A stretch of DNA of 64,000 bases from Antedon mediterranea (GCF_964355755.1 NC_092671.1:37837304-37901303); one strand, 5' to 3'; positions 23,169 to 34,337 are shown, counted from the first letter of the stretch. The notes: generated from the letters alone by a model not told the origin. A program made the numbers and translations.

Positions 23169-25214
23169 TTACGGAAGCTTGAACGTGACACTTTTTTCTG
23201 ATTTTTGCCCTAATGATGTATTATATTGAACTTTCGTTTCATTATGAGTTGTTTTATCGAAACTATCATGAGATGTGTCTTTTATATCTTCATTTGTATT
23301 ATGTTCAGTGGCCATATGTTCATAGACCGTATGTTCATTGGCCGTATGTTCATTGGCCGTATGTTCATTGTGTTCATCGTTGTTGTTATCGCCATTCGGG
23401 TTTTTGAATAGAGTTTGTTCGGATGCAACTACTTGTTTATTATTGTCTATGAATTCGTCATGTTCGGTTATAGTTTGTACAGGCATGCAGTTAGAATTCT
23501 GAAATTGCTCGTTTTGAACTACTGTGTCATTAATGACGTCATCATTACGAACTTTTGTTTCTTGCGATTTTTTCTTTGATTTGGTAGATTTGTTCTTGTT
23601 CCCATCATTGCTACCTGTTACTTTTAACGACCCGTTAGGTGCTTTAATATGAGGTGTTTTCAAAGATCCCAGTTTCCTTGGTGCTCGTCTTGATGGCATC
23701 GTAAACGGGAAGACCTGATCGGCTTCATTAGATGTCTGATCAAACACCCGTAGTTGTATAAAGGTGCTCATTGGTATCATGGCTTGTTTACTTCTCTCGT
23801 TTGTCTCATATGAGTACGTTTGTTTCTGTTTCTTACTCTCTCCTCCTGATCCTGCATCGGCGGTTGTCCATTCTCTTCGGATTGTTGGCATATTTCCTCG
23901 TGGAATATCAGTATACAGGTTTTCATGTTGAAAATTGATATCAATTACAGACATTTCTTTGTGTAAACGCACTGTAGTCTGTGTTTGTCTGGAATCGTGA
24001 AGTTCGCGCTTTTGTAGATTCGAATGGTTGTTTCTAACAACATACGGTTGTTCTTCTTTTATGTAAACACCATGTGTCGTGGAGTATCTCCTTGACGTGT
24101 CTGAGATCCCGTTCGGCGCGTCCATTAACGACAGCAAGAACGTCTTGATATGTTGTCTATCTGTTGTTGGTTTACTTGATGTCATTCCCAAATTATATCC
24201 ATTATGTTGTGTTTCATCTCCCGTCTGTTTGTCTGTCTTTTCCTCTAATGTACTTGTTGAATCCCCATTTGATTGAGCTTTTTCTAAATGTGTTCTTGCA
24301 ATACCATTTCGAGTGTTTCCATGTTTTAGTTTTTGCTTTGTCTGTTGTTTTAAGTTGTGTACTTGTCTTAAAGCAGCTGGACTGGACAAAGATAACTGAC
24401 TTAGGATACGGTTCTTTGTTTTTAAACTACTCAATGGTAAACTGCGGTGCACGTAGGACTCCAAATCGGTAATTTTTATTGCCTTATTTTTAGGATGTTT
24501 ATTGAGGCGTAACTCCTCTTTCCAGTTGTCCGTCGAGCCATTCATTCTTTTGCCCATTTTATGAATCCAGTTTCCAACAAATTCAATATTTGCGTCGTCT
24601 GCTGGCTTTGATCGGATCTTCGGCAGTAAAATTGTGTTGCCATGTTCGTCGAATGTCACCACCTTCTGGCGATTGGCTGGTAAAGGACGTTTTGATTTTG
24701 GTTTAAGCATTTTCCCACAATCCTTAACACCACCATGACTTGGTATATCAGAAATCATGATATGAGGCAGACCATTATGCCTACTTTCTTTAGTCAGGTT
24801 TACTGGAGATTTTCTACTTGGACTTTTTGATGTTCGATACATTTCAATCGCATCCGATTCTAAATCAGTGAATTCAACAGACCTGTTTTGAAGTTTTGTA
24901 TTTGAAACCAGTTCATGGTTATGTTCATTTTTACCATTTCCCGTCTTTTCTAACTGCCTTTCTCGTCGAATAATTTCATCACTTTGCGAAGAACTCTGTT
25001 TGTTTTCCATATGTGCCTGTTGCATCAGTTTCACGAGTTCACGATGCGAGTCCGCAAGATACCACTGGCGAGGATTTGTCAAGTCCTGCATTATGCTTTC
25101 ATGAGGTCGAGTAAGAATATCGCGAGGGCTAACCATGGCATTCGTTACTGAATCATTGAGGTCTTGCTGTAAAGACTTTTGCAACGTCGCTGTATACTGT
25201 TTTAATGACTCCAT
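23169..25214 (-). CDS. uncharacterised low-complexity protein, 681 residues, intronless coding region
   Basis: I do not recognise this protein. It is hydrophilic, rich in Lys, Asn, Ser, Thr and His, with no signal peptide or membrane segment, and is probably largely disordered. It holds three RVxF-like motifs, the docking signature for protein phosphatase 1: RSVEF (111-115), KVVTF (184-188) and KSVTF (674-678, three residues from the end). TDLES occurs twice (116-120 and about 249-253), each time in a similar context. Near the C-terminus is a short tandem repeat built on NEHTA/YEHMATEH. The first Met is preceded, 11 bases upstream, by an acceptor-like tract (ATCCTTTCAAG), which fixes the start and implies a spliced 5' UTR. 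Length of the open frame (2 kb in AT-rich DNA) and even composition argue that it is real. A phosphatase-regulator role is inference only. Confidence 0.75.
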   Translation of the reverse strand: MESLKQYTATLQKSLQQDLNDSVTNAMVSPRDILTRPHESIMQDLTNPRQWYLADSHRELVKLMQQAHMENKQSSSQSDEIIRRERQLEKTGNGKNEHNHELVSNTKLQNRSVEFTDLESDAIEMYRTSKSPSRKSPVNLTKESRHNGLPHIMISDIPSHGGVKDCGKMLKPKSKRPLPANRQKVVTFDEHGNTILLPKIRSKPADDANIEFVGNWIHKMGKRMNGSTDNWKEELRLNKHPKNKAIKITDLESYVHRSLPLSSLKTKNRILSQLSLSSPAALRQVHNLKQQTKQKLKHGNTRNGIARTHLEKAQSNGDSTSTLEEKTDKQTGDETQHNGYNLGMTSSKPTTDRQHIKTFLLSLMDAPNGISDTSRRYSTTHGVYIKEEQPYVVRNNHSNLQKRELHDSRQTQTTVRLHKEMSVIDINFQHENLYTDIPRGNMPTIRREWTTADAGSGGESKKQKQTYSYETNERSKQAMIPMSTFIQLRVFDQTSNEADQVFPFTMPSRRAPRKLGSLKTPHIKAPNGSLKVTGSNDGNKNKSTKSKKKSQETKVRNDDVINDTVVQNEQFQNSNCMPVQTITEHDEFIDNNKQVVASEQTLFKNPNGDNNNDEHNEHTANEHTANEHTVYEHMATEHNTNEDIKDTSHDSFDKTTHNETKVQYNTSLGQKSEKSVTFKLP

Positions 25215-26990
25215 TTTAAAACGAACTTGAAAGGATAATGCAGTTGTTTACCCGGTGAGGTAATCTATACCTTAACTCCTGTGGAAGCAACAATAGTAAC
25301 TATTAGAAGAAAGATCTGTTGACGCTTATGTAAACAAAATCTTTAGAATTTGGAACTTACTATGCTATTTCAAAACAGACTATAAGGCCTTCAATAGATG
25401 TTTTCCAGCAGTGATATTATTGTGAAGTGCTATGTTATCTCATTCCATCTTTAACAAGTAGTTTTCTAGTTAAATTAGCCTAAACAGTACGAGGCCATTA
25501 TCTAAATTTGGAAAATTACATTAAGATGTAAAGAAGCCTTGAAATAAGAATTAAATAATTTATCAATAAACGTATAGAAATGATCCTAATTGGATTTACA
25601 AGGACATTAATACAATCATATCTGATGATATTAATAGCACCAATTTTGATAACGACATGTAGGCCTAACACTTCTTGCTGTCTCTAATTGAAATACATGT
25701 ATCTTTGACATACATTGTCTAAAAGTATTGGTATGCCAGACTTAAATATAGGTTAGTTTAGTTGGTGTGCTTAGTTGTTCGTAACCCGTTGTTTTACTCA
25801 TACACTGTTATACATTCAACAAATTGTGAACAAAATAAAATTTCGTTTTTATTGTCTGGAAAAAGTGTGAGTAAGATTCCACAATGGTCATAGATTTGGT
25901 TGAATAATCAAGGCATGAACGTTCTGAATCAAACTTCGCGGATGGTACGACTCTGTAGGCCTAGGTAGAAATAATAATTATATAGGCCTATATAATAATG
26001 GACGAATTATTATTACATTCATTCCTACCCTTGTTTGTCGCAATATACAGCAGTAAGCAAATCACGGGACCTACGCATAACATATACTCTTATAGGCCTA
26101 GTAAAATTAACACCAATTAATAGTTCTTACCTCAGAAGAGGAACCTCTTGCCAGCTACAATTATTAGTTAACTTCAGCAGTCTGGACCTCAGACCCACTC
26201 AATGAGTTTGATAAACAAGTTGTTACTTAAATAATCGATTCTTCTGATTAGATTTTACAAGTCATATCCAGTGAATCCGCGTGTTTGCGTTGACATCGTT
26301 ACACACGTTAATCAGTTTTTTTTCTTCATAAAGGATATCAGCAAACGAGGAATGAATCTTTGGTTGATTCCATTTGTTGATCGGGTGGTCCATTTATAAT
26401 ATTAAAGAGTTATTTAAACGGTAATTTGCATTCATACAGCAAACCATAACCAAACAATATAACTCACTTCGTTCATCCTGTTTATTCGGTTGCTAAGGAA
26501 ACGCTATAGGTGTACTACAAAGCTTTCAAAAATTGTTAAAAGTTAATGTGTTATTAAGGATATTTTCAAAAATCAGACGACAATACGATGTTTAATAAAC
26601 CTTATATTATCGCTCTTTAATGAGAAGTTAAAAATAGTTCTAGGTCATTACGGTAGTTAAAGTACATACTAATCAGTTTTTACACGTTTTGTTCAAATGT
26701 CAATTTTGTAGCCTAGCTACGAATGACAATTTAAAAATCACCCCGTGTAAATAAAGTGCAATATCTTCATTTTCCGCACTGCGCATTGGACAAAGAAAGA
26801 AAACAACAATACATATAGCCTAACTTTTTTCAAAATGACATATTTAAAGTTTGAGTTTATCATCTTTAGTTTATATATTTTGGGGGACAGTACATCTTTC
26901 ATCCATAGTCTCCCAACGTAGATCTAGATATCGAGCAAAAGAGCAGGTCATATCCGACATAATCTTTATGAGGCTATGATCGTGTCCGTT
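25215..26990. other. non-coding DNA upstream of the 681-residue gene
   Basis: Presumably holds the 5' UTR exon and promoter of the minus-strand gene, which I cannot locate. Many AGGCCT palindromes occur. A 5'-truncated family-F MITE remnant ends near 26900. No coding signal seen. Confidence 0.3.
26833..26900 (+). mobile_element. family-F MITE, right-end remnant
   Basis: Matches only the right-hand end of the 541-823 element (AATGNCATATTTAAAGT and the terminal GGGGGACAGTACATCTTT). The left part is missing. Confidence 0.5.
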
Positions 26991-26994
26991 TAGT

Positions 26995-27190
26995 GGTAGA
27001 AGACAAATAGATTTGATTTGATTTGAATTGAATTTATTAGGAAAATCATCATAAAAAATACACATACAAAGTGATAACATAAATTACGGACATTAAAAAT
27101 AATACATTTATAACAGATTTTCCAGGATAGCCCAAAAAGCTTATTAGCTTATTTCCATTGGGATCCTTTTACAACCGTGTTGCAAGAGAT
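26995..27190 (-). mobile_element. 3' end of a non-LTR-type retroelement, copy 1
   Basis: Read on the minus strand, a short open end HGCKRIPMEIS-stop is followed by a 3' UTR and a tail of AATTC/AAATC-type simple repeats near 27000-27035. This layout is usual for LINE-like elements truncated at the 5' side. No reverse transcriptase remains. Confidence 0.4.
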
Positions 27191-27394
27191 ATCAACCAAC
27201 TTTATTGATGACCTAGCATATCAAATGAAGAACTGTTGCGTGGCATGGTAAACTCCATCCGGATGAGTCCGCTTGATGACATCTTAGTTTTATTAGGTCT
27301 ATTACTAAGAAACTAATCACGTGCCATAATTATTAATGTCGTTTTAACCTACGCATTTGTACCCGGGCTTGTTTGGCTTGAGGATGTGATTTGA

Positions 27395-27545
27395 TTTTGA
27401 TTTTTTTTATATCAGTATAAAAATACACACAAAGTGATAACATAAATCCTAAATACATTTAGAAAAGATTTTCAAGGATAACCCCATGAAAAACTTATAT
27501 TAGCTTAAATTTCCGTTGCGATCTTTTAGCGCCATCTGTCACGTC
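27395..27545 (-). mobile_element. 3' end of the same retroelement family, copy 2
   Basis: Shares TACACA-CAAAGTGATAACATAAAT, AAGATTTTCAAGGATA and TTAGCTTAA.TTTCC with copy 1, in the same orientation, with small indels. The tail lies at about 27395-27412. Confidence 0.4.
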
Positions 27546-27559
27546 TACCCAGCCAAATA

Positions 27560-28867
27560 GACCCAGACAGATTGGCCATTTGTATAAATATCAACCACTA
27601 TATTAATTATTTTGCTACTTAATTTTGAAATATACCCATCCGGGAAGATATAATATTTAAAATGTATGAATTTAAAACTATTTAGACTTAGACAACCACC
27701 AACCATTATTTAAATACAGCATGAGATTGGCCGCACAATTTTGTATCTTCAAGCCTCAAAATTACTTAATTAAAATTCTGGAGTAAGATGCAGTTTATGT
27801 CTTTCTATGTATGGGAATTGCTATGTGTTATTGTATAAGTCTAATAGTTGGCCTATTGTGTGTAACGCCCATGTTTGTGACAGAACGATTAGAGCTGACG
27901 CGTTTTGACTTTAGGTGGAAATTCCCTGACCCTAAAATAGATTGTATCCGGCACACGTGTCTCCATTGTTGCATTACGCATCCATGCTTGACTGTCATTG
28001 TCACTGGATTTTCTGTTGGGCTTGCACGTCTCATATCCTAGGCCTAAATGGTATCGATGATTTGGTAAGGTAAGCGTAATTAGGGTGTATTATTGATTCG
28101 AAAATAAATGTGTGCTTTTAGGAGCACACATAAACGCACATGTTCGGTCGGTTGTGTGATTTGAGAGGGACAAGAAAAGTGTGCCATTAGGCCTAGCTGG
28201 AAGGAGGCGGCTGAAATAACTGGCGTTAGTTTTATAATATGCTGTAACATGTCATTGTCATGATTTAAATGAATACATTGTAAATATTCATCAAGAGGGA
28301 GAGCTGTGTGTAAACGTTGCGTTTAATTCGTGATTACTTTCTTTCTTCTACGTCTTCCCGTGGAAATTCCCAACCAATTGTGATGATGATTAATATCTGT
28401 ACCCCGGATAAGTAAGTTATTTCTTCATGATAAACAGACTAACAAAAATTCAAACACTATTGGTGAGCATAACAAATTCGAATCAACGTGTTTCCTTTCA
28501 ATTCAAGTAGTTTTCGTTAAAGCATAACATAATATAAGCTATGGATTGGTATACATAGTTAGGTGTAGGCCTAACATAAATATTGTGGCAATCGCAACAT
28601 TATTTATTAAAACCGGAAACCATAACTTACCCTATTCCGGAATTGGAGAAATTGGCATGTAGCCTATTATTTTGAACGTTACATTATAGCTATACTTCGT
28701 ATGACAGTACTTCTTTCGGTTTCGATATGAAAGCGTGTCAAGATTTACCGTGTGATCTCGTTTCGTGCATGTTTAGCAATTGACTATTAAGATTGTAGAT
28801 ATGGATGTTATATTAAACATTTATAACATGAACCACCATTAAAACCATCAAACATTGTTAATTCCAG
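27560..28867. other. non-coding DNA upstream of the ankyrin/death-domain gene
   Basis: Expected to contain the promoter and untranslated first exon of the downstream gene. No open frame of substance and no recognisable repeat. The stretch ends in an acceptor-like site (TTGTTAATTCCAG) at 28867. Confidence 0.3.
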
Positions 28868-28875
28868 GAATTAAA

Positions 28876-31800
28876 ATGGGAAAAAACTTGTCAAGGCAAC
28901 TTTTAAGTGCAATCGAGAATGGCGAATTGTGTATTGAGCTGCAAGATGCTCTGAGGGACAAAGATTATAAAACTGTTTTTGATGTGCTCCTTAGCAATAA
29001 CAGTTACAGTGATGACAAAAGTCTATACATAAGCCTTGTTCTACACTTCTGTATCAAATGCAAATTTCGCCAACAAATACAAGTTTTGCTTAAAAAAACT
29101 AGTAAACATTTACAGAAATGTCACTTGAATAGTCTATGTATGCTGGCTTCTGAAGAGGGTTGTTTGTCATCGGTCCGAGTATTGTGCGATTATGGTGCTA
29201 ATATCAACGCATTGTCACCCAATAGCTACACGGCATTAGCATATGCCGTAAAATATAAACACTCAGACATTACAGCATTTCTATTATCAAACGGAGCCGA
29301 CTGTAATGTAACTGACGATCATAAGAATACTGCGTTAATCCACGCAATTGGGAACAGAAATGATGCTTCCACTGTATCTCTTATTCTGGATAACAAAGCC
29401 GATGTGTCTGTGTGTAATGTGCGTAATAGGAATGCCCTATTTTATGCAGTATACGAAAATATGATTGAAGTAGTGAGAATGCTGTTAGCACGTGGGGCAA
29501 ATGTTAATTCGGCTGACGACCAAGGTACCACCGCTTTAATGGTGTCGTCATTTCATGGCTACGTGCATATTACTGAAGTTTTGGTATCTAAAGGAGCTTA
29601 CGTGGAGATGGAAGATAACGAAGGCTTTTCGGCTCTCATATGCGCTGTACAAAACAAGCAATACTCAGTTATCCAACCGTTAGTTACGCACTACAGTATA
29701 ATGAAGTCTCGAAATACTCATATCATGCAGGCACTGAAATATGCCGTTGAAAACGATTCAAGTAAAACCGTTAAGATACTATTGGACGTTTACAATTCGA
29801 TCACTAATCCACAATTGATACAATTACTGACATTAGCTTTAGAACATGCATCTGGAAAAGACGTCGTGAAGTCTGTGGTCAGTCAATTCAAAGATTTATT
29901 GTTTTATGCAGCTTCAAATCCCAGACATGAAGCCGTTTTAAAGTTGTTGATTGATAATGAAATTCCTATGGACTATTTTGATAGTCAGGGTAACTCTGTG
30001 TTAATATATGCTGTTGCCAGAGGTAGTTTAACCATGTTAAATGATCTCTTGCGTGCAAATGTTTCTGATATCAAAACGAAAAATCTGTATCAACAAGATG
30101 CCCTCTTATTCTCTGTGTCTGTCGACGACGTTGCCAAAGCAGAAGCACTGATAAGATGTAATGCCGATGTTAATTCTGTAGAAGAAAATGGATACACGCC
30201 GTTGATGTGTGCCACGCTGCGTGGTTCGATTGCCATGTGCCAGTTACTTATGAGACACGGTGCTGACGTCAACATGGAAGAAGTGGAAGGTTTCACCGCG
30301 TTGATGGCTGCTTCTCAAAACAACCACGTTGAAGTAGTCAAGGAGCTGTTAGTTCATGAAGTAGAAGTACAGAAGAAGAATGTATACGGGCACGATGCGT
30401 TATTCAAAGCGGTACAAAATAACAATCATGAGGTAGTTTCAGTACTTCTTCAGCACGGAGCGTCTGTAAATTCAGTCGATAATTGTGGAAACACACCGTT
30501 AATTGAAAGTTGTAGAGTCAGTGGGTCTATTACAACACTCAAAATGTTACTGGATGCAGGTGCAGATGTGAACGACCCAGGGGAATACAAGTTGACTGCT
30601 GTAATGTGGGCCTGCAAGACTGGCTCAACTGAAATTACTAAATTGTTGCTGTCACATGGTGCCAATCTCGAACTCATAGACGATTCCAGCCGTGATGCCT
30701 TTCATATAGCAGTATATCACGGCCATTTTGACATTGCAGAAATTATTCTTCAACAATCCAGAGAATGTCTTGATAGGAAAGACAATCGTTCAAACACACC
30801 ACTCATCACAGCATGTTACAGAGAAAACGTCGAATGTGTAAAAATGTTGCTTCAAAATGGAGCATCCATTCAGTCGGTCAACAAAAAAGGTTACACAGCA
30901 ATAATGTTTGCAATACAGCTAGGAAACGATCGTTTAGTGAAGATGTTGTTAGACGAATTGAATTATCTGTATGAAATCGGAATGTGTACAGATTCCGACT
31001 ATCAGTCGCATACTGACAATCCGTTCACTAACGGAATCAACCTGATTTCGTTCGCAGCATACAAGGAGCAGCATCATCTTATTCGCATGCTTTCTTTCAG
31101 TAAGAATGATAGAAAACACATTTTCGTACACCAAAGTGAAAATTATGTCGACGTTTACGCATGTGCAGGGTTGTCGGAAAACGCAGAAGTATTGAAAAAT
31201 GTTTTATACAACGATCCGAACGTCTTGTGTAGACCAGTTAAAATTGATCAACTGGTAACAGCTTTTGAGGACAGCTGCGCCGCGAATGACATTGAATCTT
31301 TAGTTGAACTCGATCGTACTTCAAATATCAAAATGTTGCCAGTACTTAAAGCTGTTGGGTGTGCTGCCGCAAAAAGAGATTCCATCAGAATAGTGAGAGC
31401 ACTATTGCAGTTACCAAACTGTAGAAATGATGAGAAATTTATCAGTTTAATAATGTTAATTTCTTGTCTGTATGGGAGTGAAAGTGTGATGACGTTATTG
31501 GTGAAAATGTCAGCTAATGTCAACATATCATTTGCTCCTCGTTGCGAGACACCACTTGCTGTCGCACTGATGTTTAGACCGGACAACGTTACAAACATCA
31601 TTTCAATTTTGGCACCAGTTAGTGATCTTAGCAAATGCTTCTCACTTGCTATCAGTGACCAGTATCCAGTGGATGTAACCATTCTGATGTTTGCTAGTTT
31701 GACGGGCAACATTGCTGCTGTTTCTAGTCTTCTCGAACATGGAGCTTCTGTTGATCAAACAACCGTTTTCGGGTTAGGCGCTGTCCACTTTTGCTTATTT

Positions 31801-33126
31801 GGACGAAGAGGAATGAAATGTCCTGAAAGTAATTCTCATGAAGTGGATTCAGTTGTGTCCTCAAATTCGCTCCTGAAGTCTTCATTGAATTCACGTAGTT
31901 GGTCTGAAGACGAATTTAAGGGAATATATTGTGATATATTAGAAATGTTAATGGCGAAATGCAGTGATATCACTGAAATGCGTACTGAGGATGGAATCAA
32001 TCTAATATCCTGGGCTCAACACTTCAATTTGGAAGATTGTGTTAAAGTAATACTGAAATACCATCATGACAGCCGTCTACATGTTGATCAGTTGTCACCT
32101 GCAGATAAATTTCATGAAATGATCCCAGCTATTGTGAGTCAAATGATGGGTTTGCTTAAACACATAGACTGCAATAACAAGCCGGGTCTATATGATCAGC
32201 AGTATAGTTTTGCTGAAAGACTATCAGAAACGTGCAGCACACTGACAGATGCCATGGAGAATATTAATAATATGGACGAGCCATTTAGCTTTTTTGAAAG
32301 TCTTGTTGACGCCGACGATGTACCAGAAAAGTTACCAACAGACCTAGACAGCTTTATAGTTACTCCGTTTGGTCTTTACAAGCTTGCAGAAAAAATCGAA
32401 GCTGAAAATTGTTTAAACAAGGTGGCAACGTTTCTTGGTGTCACATGTAATAAAATAATCGTCACCCAAGAAGAAAACAAGAATGATAACATTGAGGCGT
32501 CTTATCAAATTCTGCGTTATTGGTACGAATCATTAACAACTGGTGACAGGCGTAGAGTTTTTAGCTTACTTTCAGACGCATTGAACAAATCGGGGTTAAA
32601 TGAAATTGCACGTGACCTGGGTGAACTATTTACAGAAAGAAGACAGTTGTCATCATACAAGAGGATGAAAAGGAAATGTAAATATAGATTAAGAAGAAAG
32701 AGTGAAAGCGAGTTACACAAGAATTTACACAGGCTGGAAGAAAGTTTGGAGTTGCCTGACGTCTTTGAGAATGAACCTCGAACTAATACTGGAATTGATC
32801 AACGCAAACCTATCAAAGTAATCGGAGAGTCCGTAACAAATGACAAATTATTTGTTGAACTTACAGCAGGACATGAACAGACGATTTTAAAAAACAGGGC
32901 TAAATTATCAGTTAACCTTGCTCTCGAAGATGTAGATTTGAAGGCGGTCGAACGTAGATGTAATAATAAACCATCTTTATTTGCAGTCGAACTCCTACGG
33001 AAATGGTTGTTTAAATGGGGAGGAGGTGCAACAGTGAATCGTTTAATCTTGGCATTTAAAGACTCCGGACTCCACGACGTCACTAACAACATTAAGCTTA
33101 TTGGGGGAGCCTACTCTACTCTGTAG
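28876..33126 (+). CDS. ankyrin-repeat protein with two C-terminal death domains, 1416 residues, intronless coding region
   Basis: Begins MGKNLSRQLL; the ATG lies 8 bases after an acceptor-like AG (28867), so an upstream non-coding exon is likely. About 17-18 ankyrin repeats fill residues ~85-700, with another near 940-975; consensus pieces such as GYTPLMCA and LLMRHGADVN are clear. Repeats are organised in larger blocks of about 99 residues (see findings). Residues ~1160-1250 fit a death domain (LYKLAEKI, VATFLGV, ILRYWYESL, GLNEIARDL). A basic linker (KRMKRKCKYRLRRK) follows, and residues ~1316-1406 form a second, more diverged death domain (LLRKWLFKWGGGATVNRLILAF). No kinase, NACHT or membrane segment. 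Death-fold domains mediate assembly of apoptotic or immune signalling complexes and ankyrin stacks bind partners, so a scaffold role in such signalling is likely but inferred. The lack of introns contrasts with the carboxylase and TSG101 genes and suggests an old retrocopy. The stop codon falls in the first unit of a minisatellite. Confidence 0.88.
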   Translation: MGKNLSRQLLSAIENGELCIELQDALRDKDYKTVFDVLLSNNSYSDDKSLYISLVLHFCIKCKFRQQIQVLLKKTSKHLQKCHLNSLCMLASEEGCLSSVRVLCDYGANINALSPNSYTALAYAVKYKHSDITAFLLSNGADCNVTDDHKNTALIHAIGNRNDASTVSLILDNKADVSVCNVRNRNALFYAVYENMIEVVRMLLARGANVNSADDQGTTALMVSSFHGYVHITEVLVSKGAYVEMEDNEGFSALICAVQNKQYSVIQPLVTHYSIMKSRNTHIMQALKYAVENDSSKTVKILLDVYNSITNPQLIQLLTLALEHASGKDVVKSVVSQFKDLLFYAASNPRHEAVLKLLIDNEIPMDYFDSQGNSVLIYAVARGSLTMLNDLLRANVSDIKTKNLYQQDALLFSVSVDDVAKAEALIRCNADVNSVEENGYTPLMCATLRGSIAMCQLLMRHGADVNMEEVEGFTALMAASQNNHVEVVKELLVHEVEVQKKNVYGHDALFKAVQNNNHEVVSVLLQHGASVNSVDNCGNTPLIESCRVSGSITTLKMLLDAGADVNDPGEYKLTAVMWACKTGSTEITKLLLSHGANLELIDDSSRDAFHIAVYHGHFDIAEIILQQSRECLDRKDNRSNTPLITACYRENVECVKMLLQNGASIQSVNKKGYTAIMFAIQLGNDRLVKMLLDELNYLYEIGMCTDSDYQSHTDNPFTNGINLISFAAYKEQHHLIRMLSFSKNDRKHIFVHQSENYVDVYACAGLSENAEVLKNVLYNDPNVLCRPVKIDQLVTAFEDSCAANDIESLVELDRTSNIKMLPVLKAVGCAAAKRDSIRIVRALLQLPNCRNDEKFISLIMLISCLYGSESVMTLLVKMSANVNISFAPRCETPLAVALMFRPDNVTNIISILAPVSDLSKCFSLAISDQYPVDVTILMFASLTGNIAAVSSLLEHGASVDQTTVFGLGAVHFCLFGRRGMKCPESNSHEVDSVVSSNSLLKSSLNSRSWSEDEFKGIYCDILEMLMAKCSDITEMRTEDGINLISWAQHFNLEDCVKVILKYHHDSRLHVDQLSPADKFHEMIPAIVSQMMGLLKHIDCNNKPGLYDQQYSFAERLSETCSTLTDAMENINNMDEPFSFFESLVDADDVPEKLPTDLDSFIVTPFGLYKLAEKIEAENCLNKVATFLGVTCNKIIVTQEENKNDNIEASYQILRYWYESLTTGDRRRVFSLLSDALNKSGLNEIARDLGELFTERRQLSSYKRMKRKCKYRLRRKSESELHKNLHRLEESLELPDVFENEPRTNTGIDQRKPIKVIGESVTNDKLFVELTAGHEQTILKNRAKLSVNLALEDVDLKAVERRCNNKPSLFAVELLRKWLFKWGGGATVNRLILAFKDSGLHDVTNNIKLIGGAYSTL

Positions 33127-34025
33127 ACTAAATCAGGAGAACTCGCTCTGTACCATCAGGGAAACTTGATCTACCATCAGTAAAACGTGCTCTACTATGT
33201 AGACCTAATCGAGGGAACTTGCTCTACCATCATGGAAGCTTACTCTACTCTGTAGACCTAATCAGTGAAACTTGCTCTACCATCAGAGAAGCTTGCTCTA
33301 CTCTGTAGACCTGATCAGGGGAACTTGCTCTACCATCAGAGAAGCTTGCTCTACTCTGTAGACCTGATCAGGGGAACTTGCTTTATTATCGGAGAAGCTT
33401 GCTCTACTCTGTAGACCTGATCAGGGGGAACTTGCTCTATTATCGGGGAAGCTTGCTCTACTCTGTAGACCAGATCAAGGGAACTTGCTCTACCATCAGG
33501 GAAGCTTGCTCTACTCTGTAGACCTAATCAGAGGAACTTGCTCTACCATCAGGTGAGCTTGCTGTAGAACTGTACCATCAGGGAAGCTTGCTCTACTCTG
33601 TATACCTGATAAGGGGAACTCGCTGTACTATCAGGTGAGCTTGCTGTAAAACTAATCAGGGAAACTCGCTGCGCCATCAGGAGCTTGCTGTAGAACTAAT
33701 CAGGGGAACTCGCTGCACCATCAGGAGCTTGCTGTAGACCACATAATCAGGGGAACTCGCTGCACCATCAGCAGCTTGCTGTAGACCTAATGAGGAGAAC
33801 TCGCTGCACCATCAGGAACTTGCTCTACTCTGTAGACCTGATCTGAGGAAGTCGCTGTACCATAAGGAACGCTTGCCTACCCTGTAGACCTGATGAGGGG
33901 AACTCGCTGTACCATCAGGGGAGTTTGCTGTAGACCTAACCAGGGGAACTCGCTCTACTATCAGGAAAGCTTGCTCTATACTCTGTAGACCTGATCAGGG
34001 GAACTCGCTTTACCGTCAGGCAAGG
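33104..34025 (+). repeat. 53-bp minisatellite starting inside the last codons of the ankyrin/death-domain gene
   Basis: Tandem units of 53 bases in the best-conserved part (33288 to 33341 and on), each made of two related halves containing AGCTTGCTCTAC and AACTTGCTCTACC, with CTCTGTAGACCTGATCAGG between. Units degrade and shorten towards the right. The first unit overlaps the coding region and supplies its TAG. Confidence 0.9.
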
Positions 34026-34140
34026 TCACTACCCATTTACTCAACCCGTGGCCTAAACATTTGATATAATTTGGAAAGAAGACTTTTTTAAAGAATATCA
34101 TGTCCGTATTTCAGAATAATTTCTATATATCTTTACCACT

Positions 34141-34337
34141 AAAGCGTGGTTCCCACTAGCGACGCAACACAAGGACGTAACGCAACGCAAGTGAATTGAC
34201 CAATCACAAGCGATGGCTTATTCGCTTGTGATTGCTAACTGTCTATAACTTCGCTTGTCATTGGTTAAAACGTTTGCGTTGCGTTTACGTCCTTGCGTTA
34301 CATTCTAGCGTTACGTTCTAGTGGGAACCAAGCTTTA
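34141..34337. mobile_element. family-B MITE, copy 1
   Basis: 197-bp palindromic element with ends AAAGCGTGGTTCCCACTAGC and the complementary TAGTGGGAACCAAGCTTT, an AT-flanked target and an internal CAATCACAAGCG/CGCTTGTGATTG hairpin. Nearly identical to the copy at 53651. Confidence 0.8.

Noticed and set aside
27811-28041. 76-codon + strand open frame with Cys-rich C-terminus
   Set aside because: No start context, splice site or domain; opposite strand is equally open.
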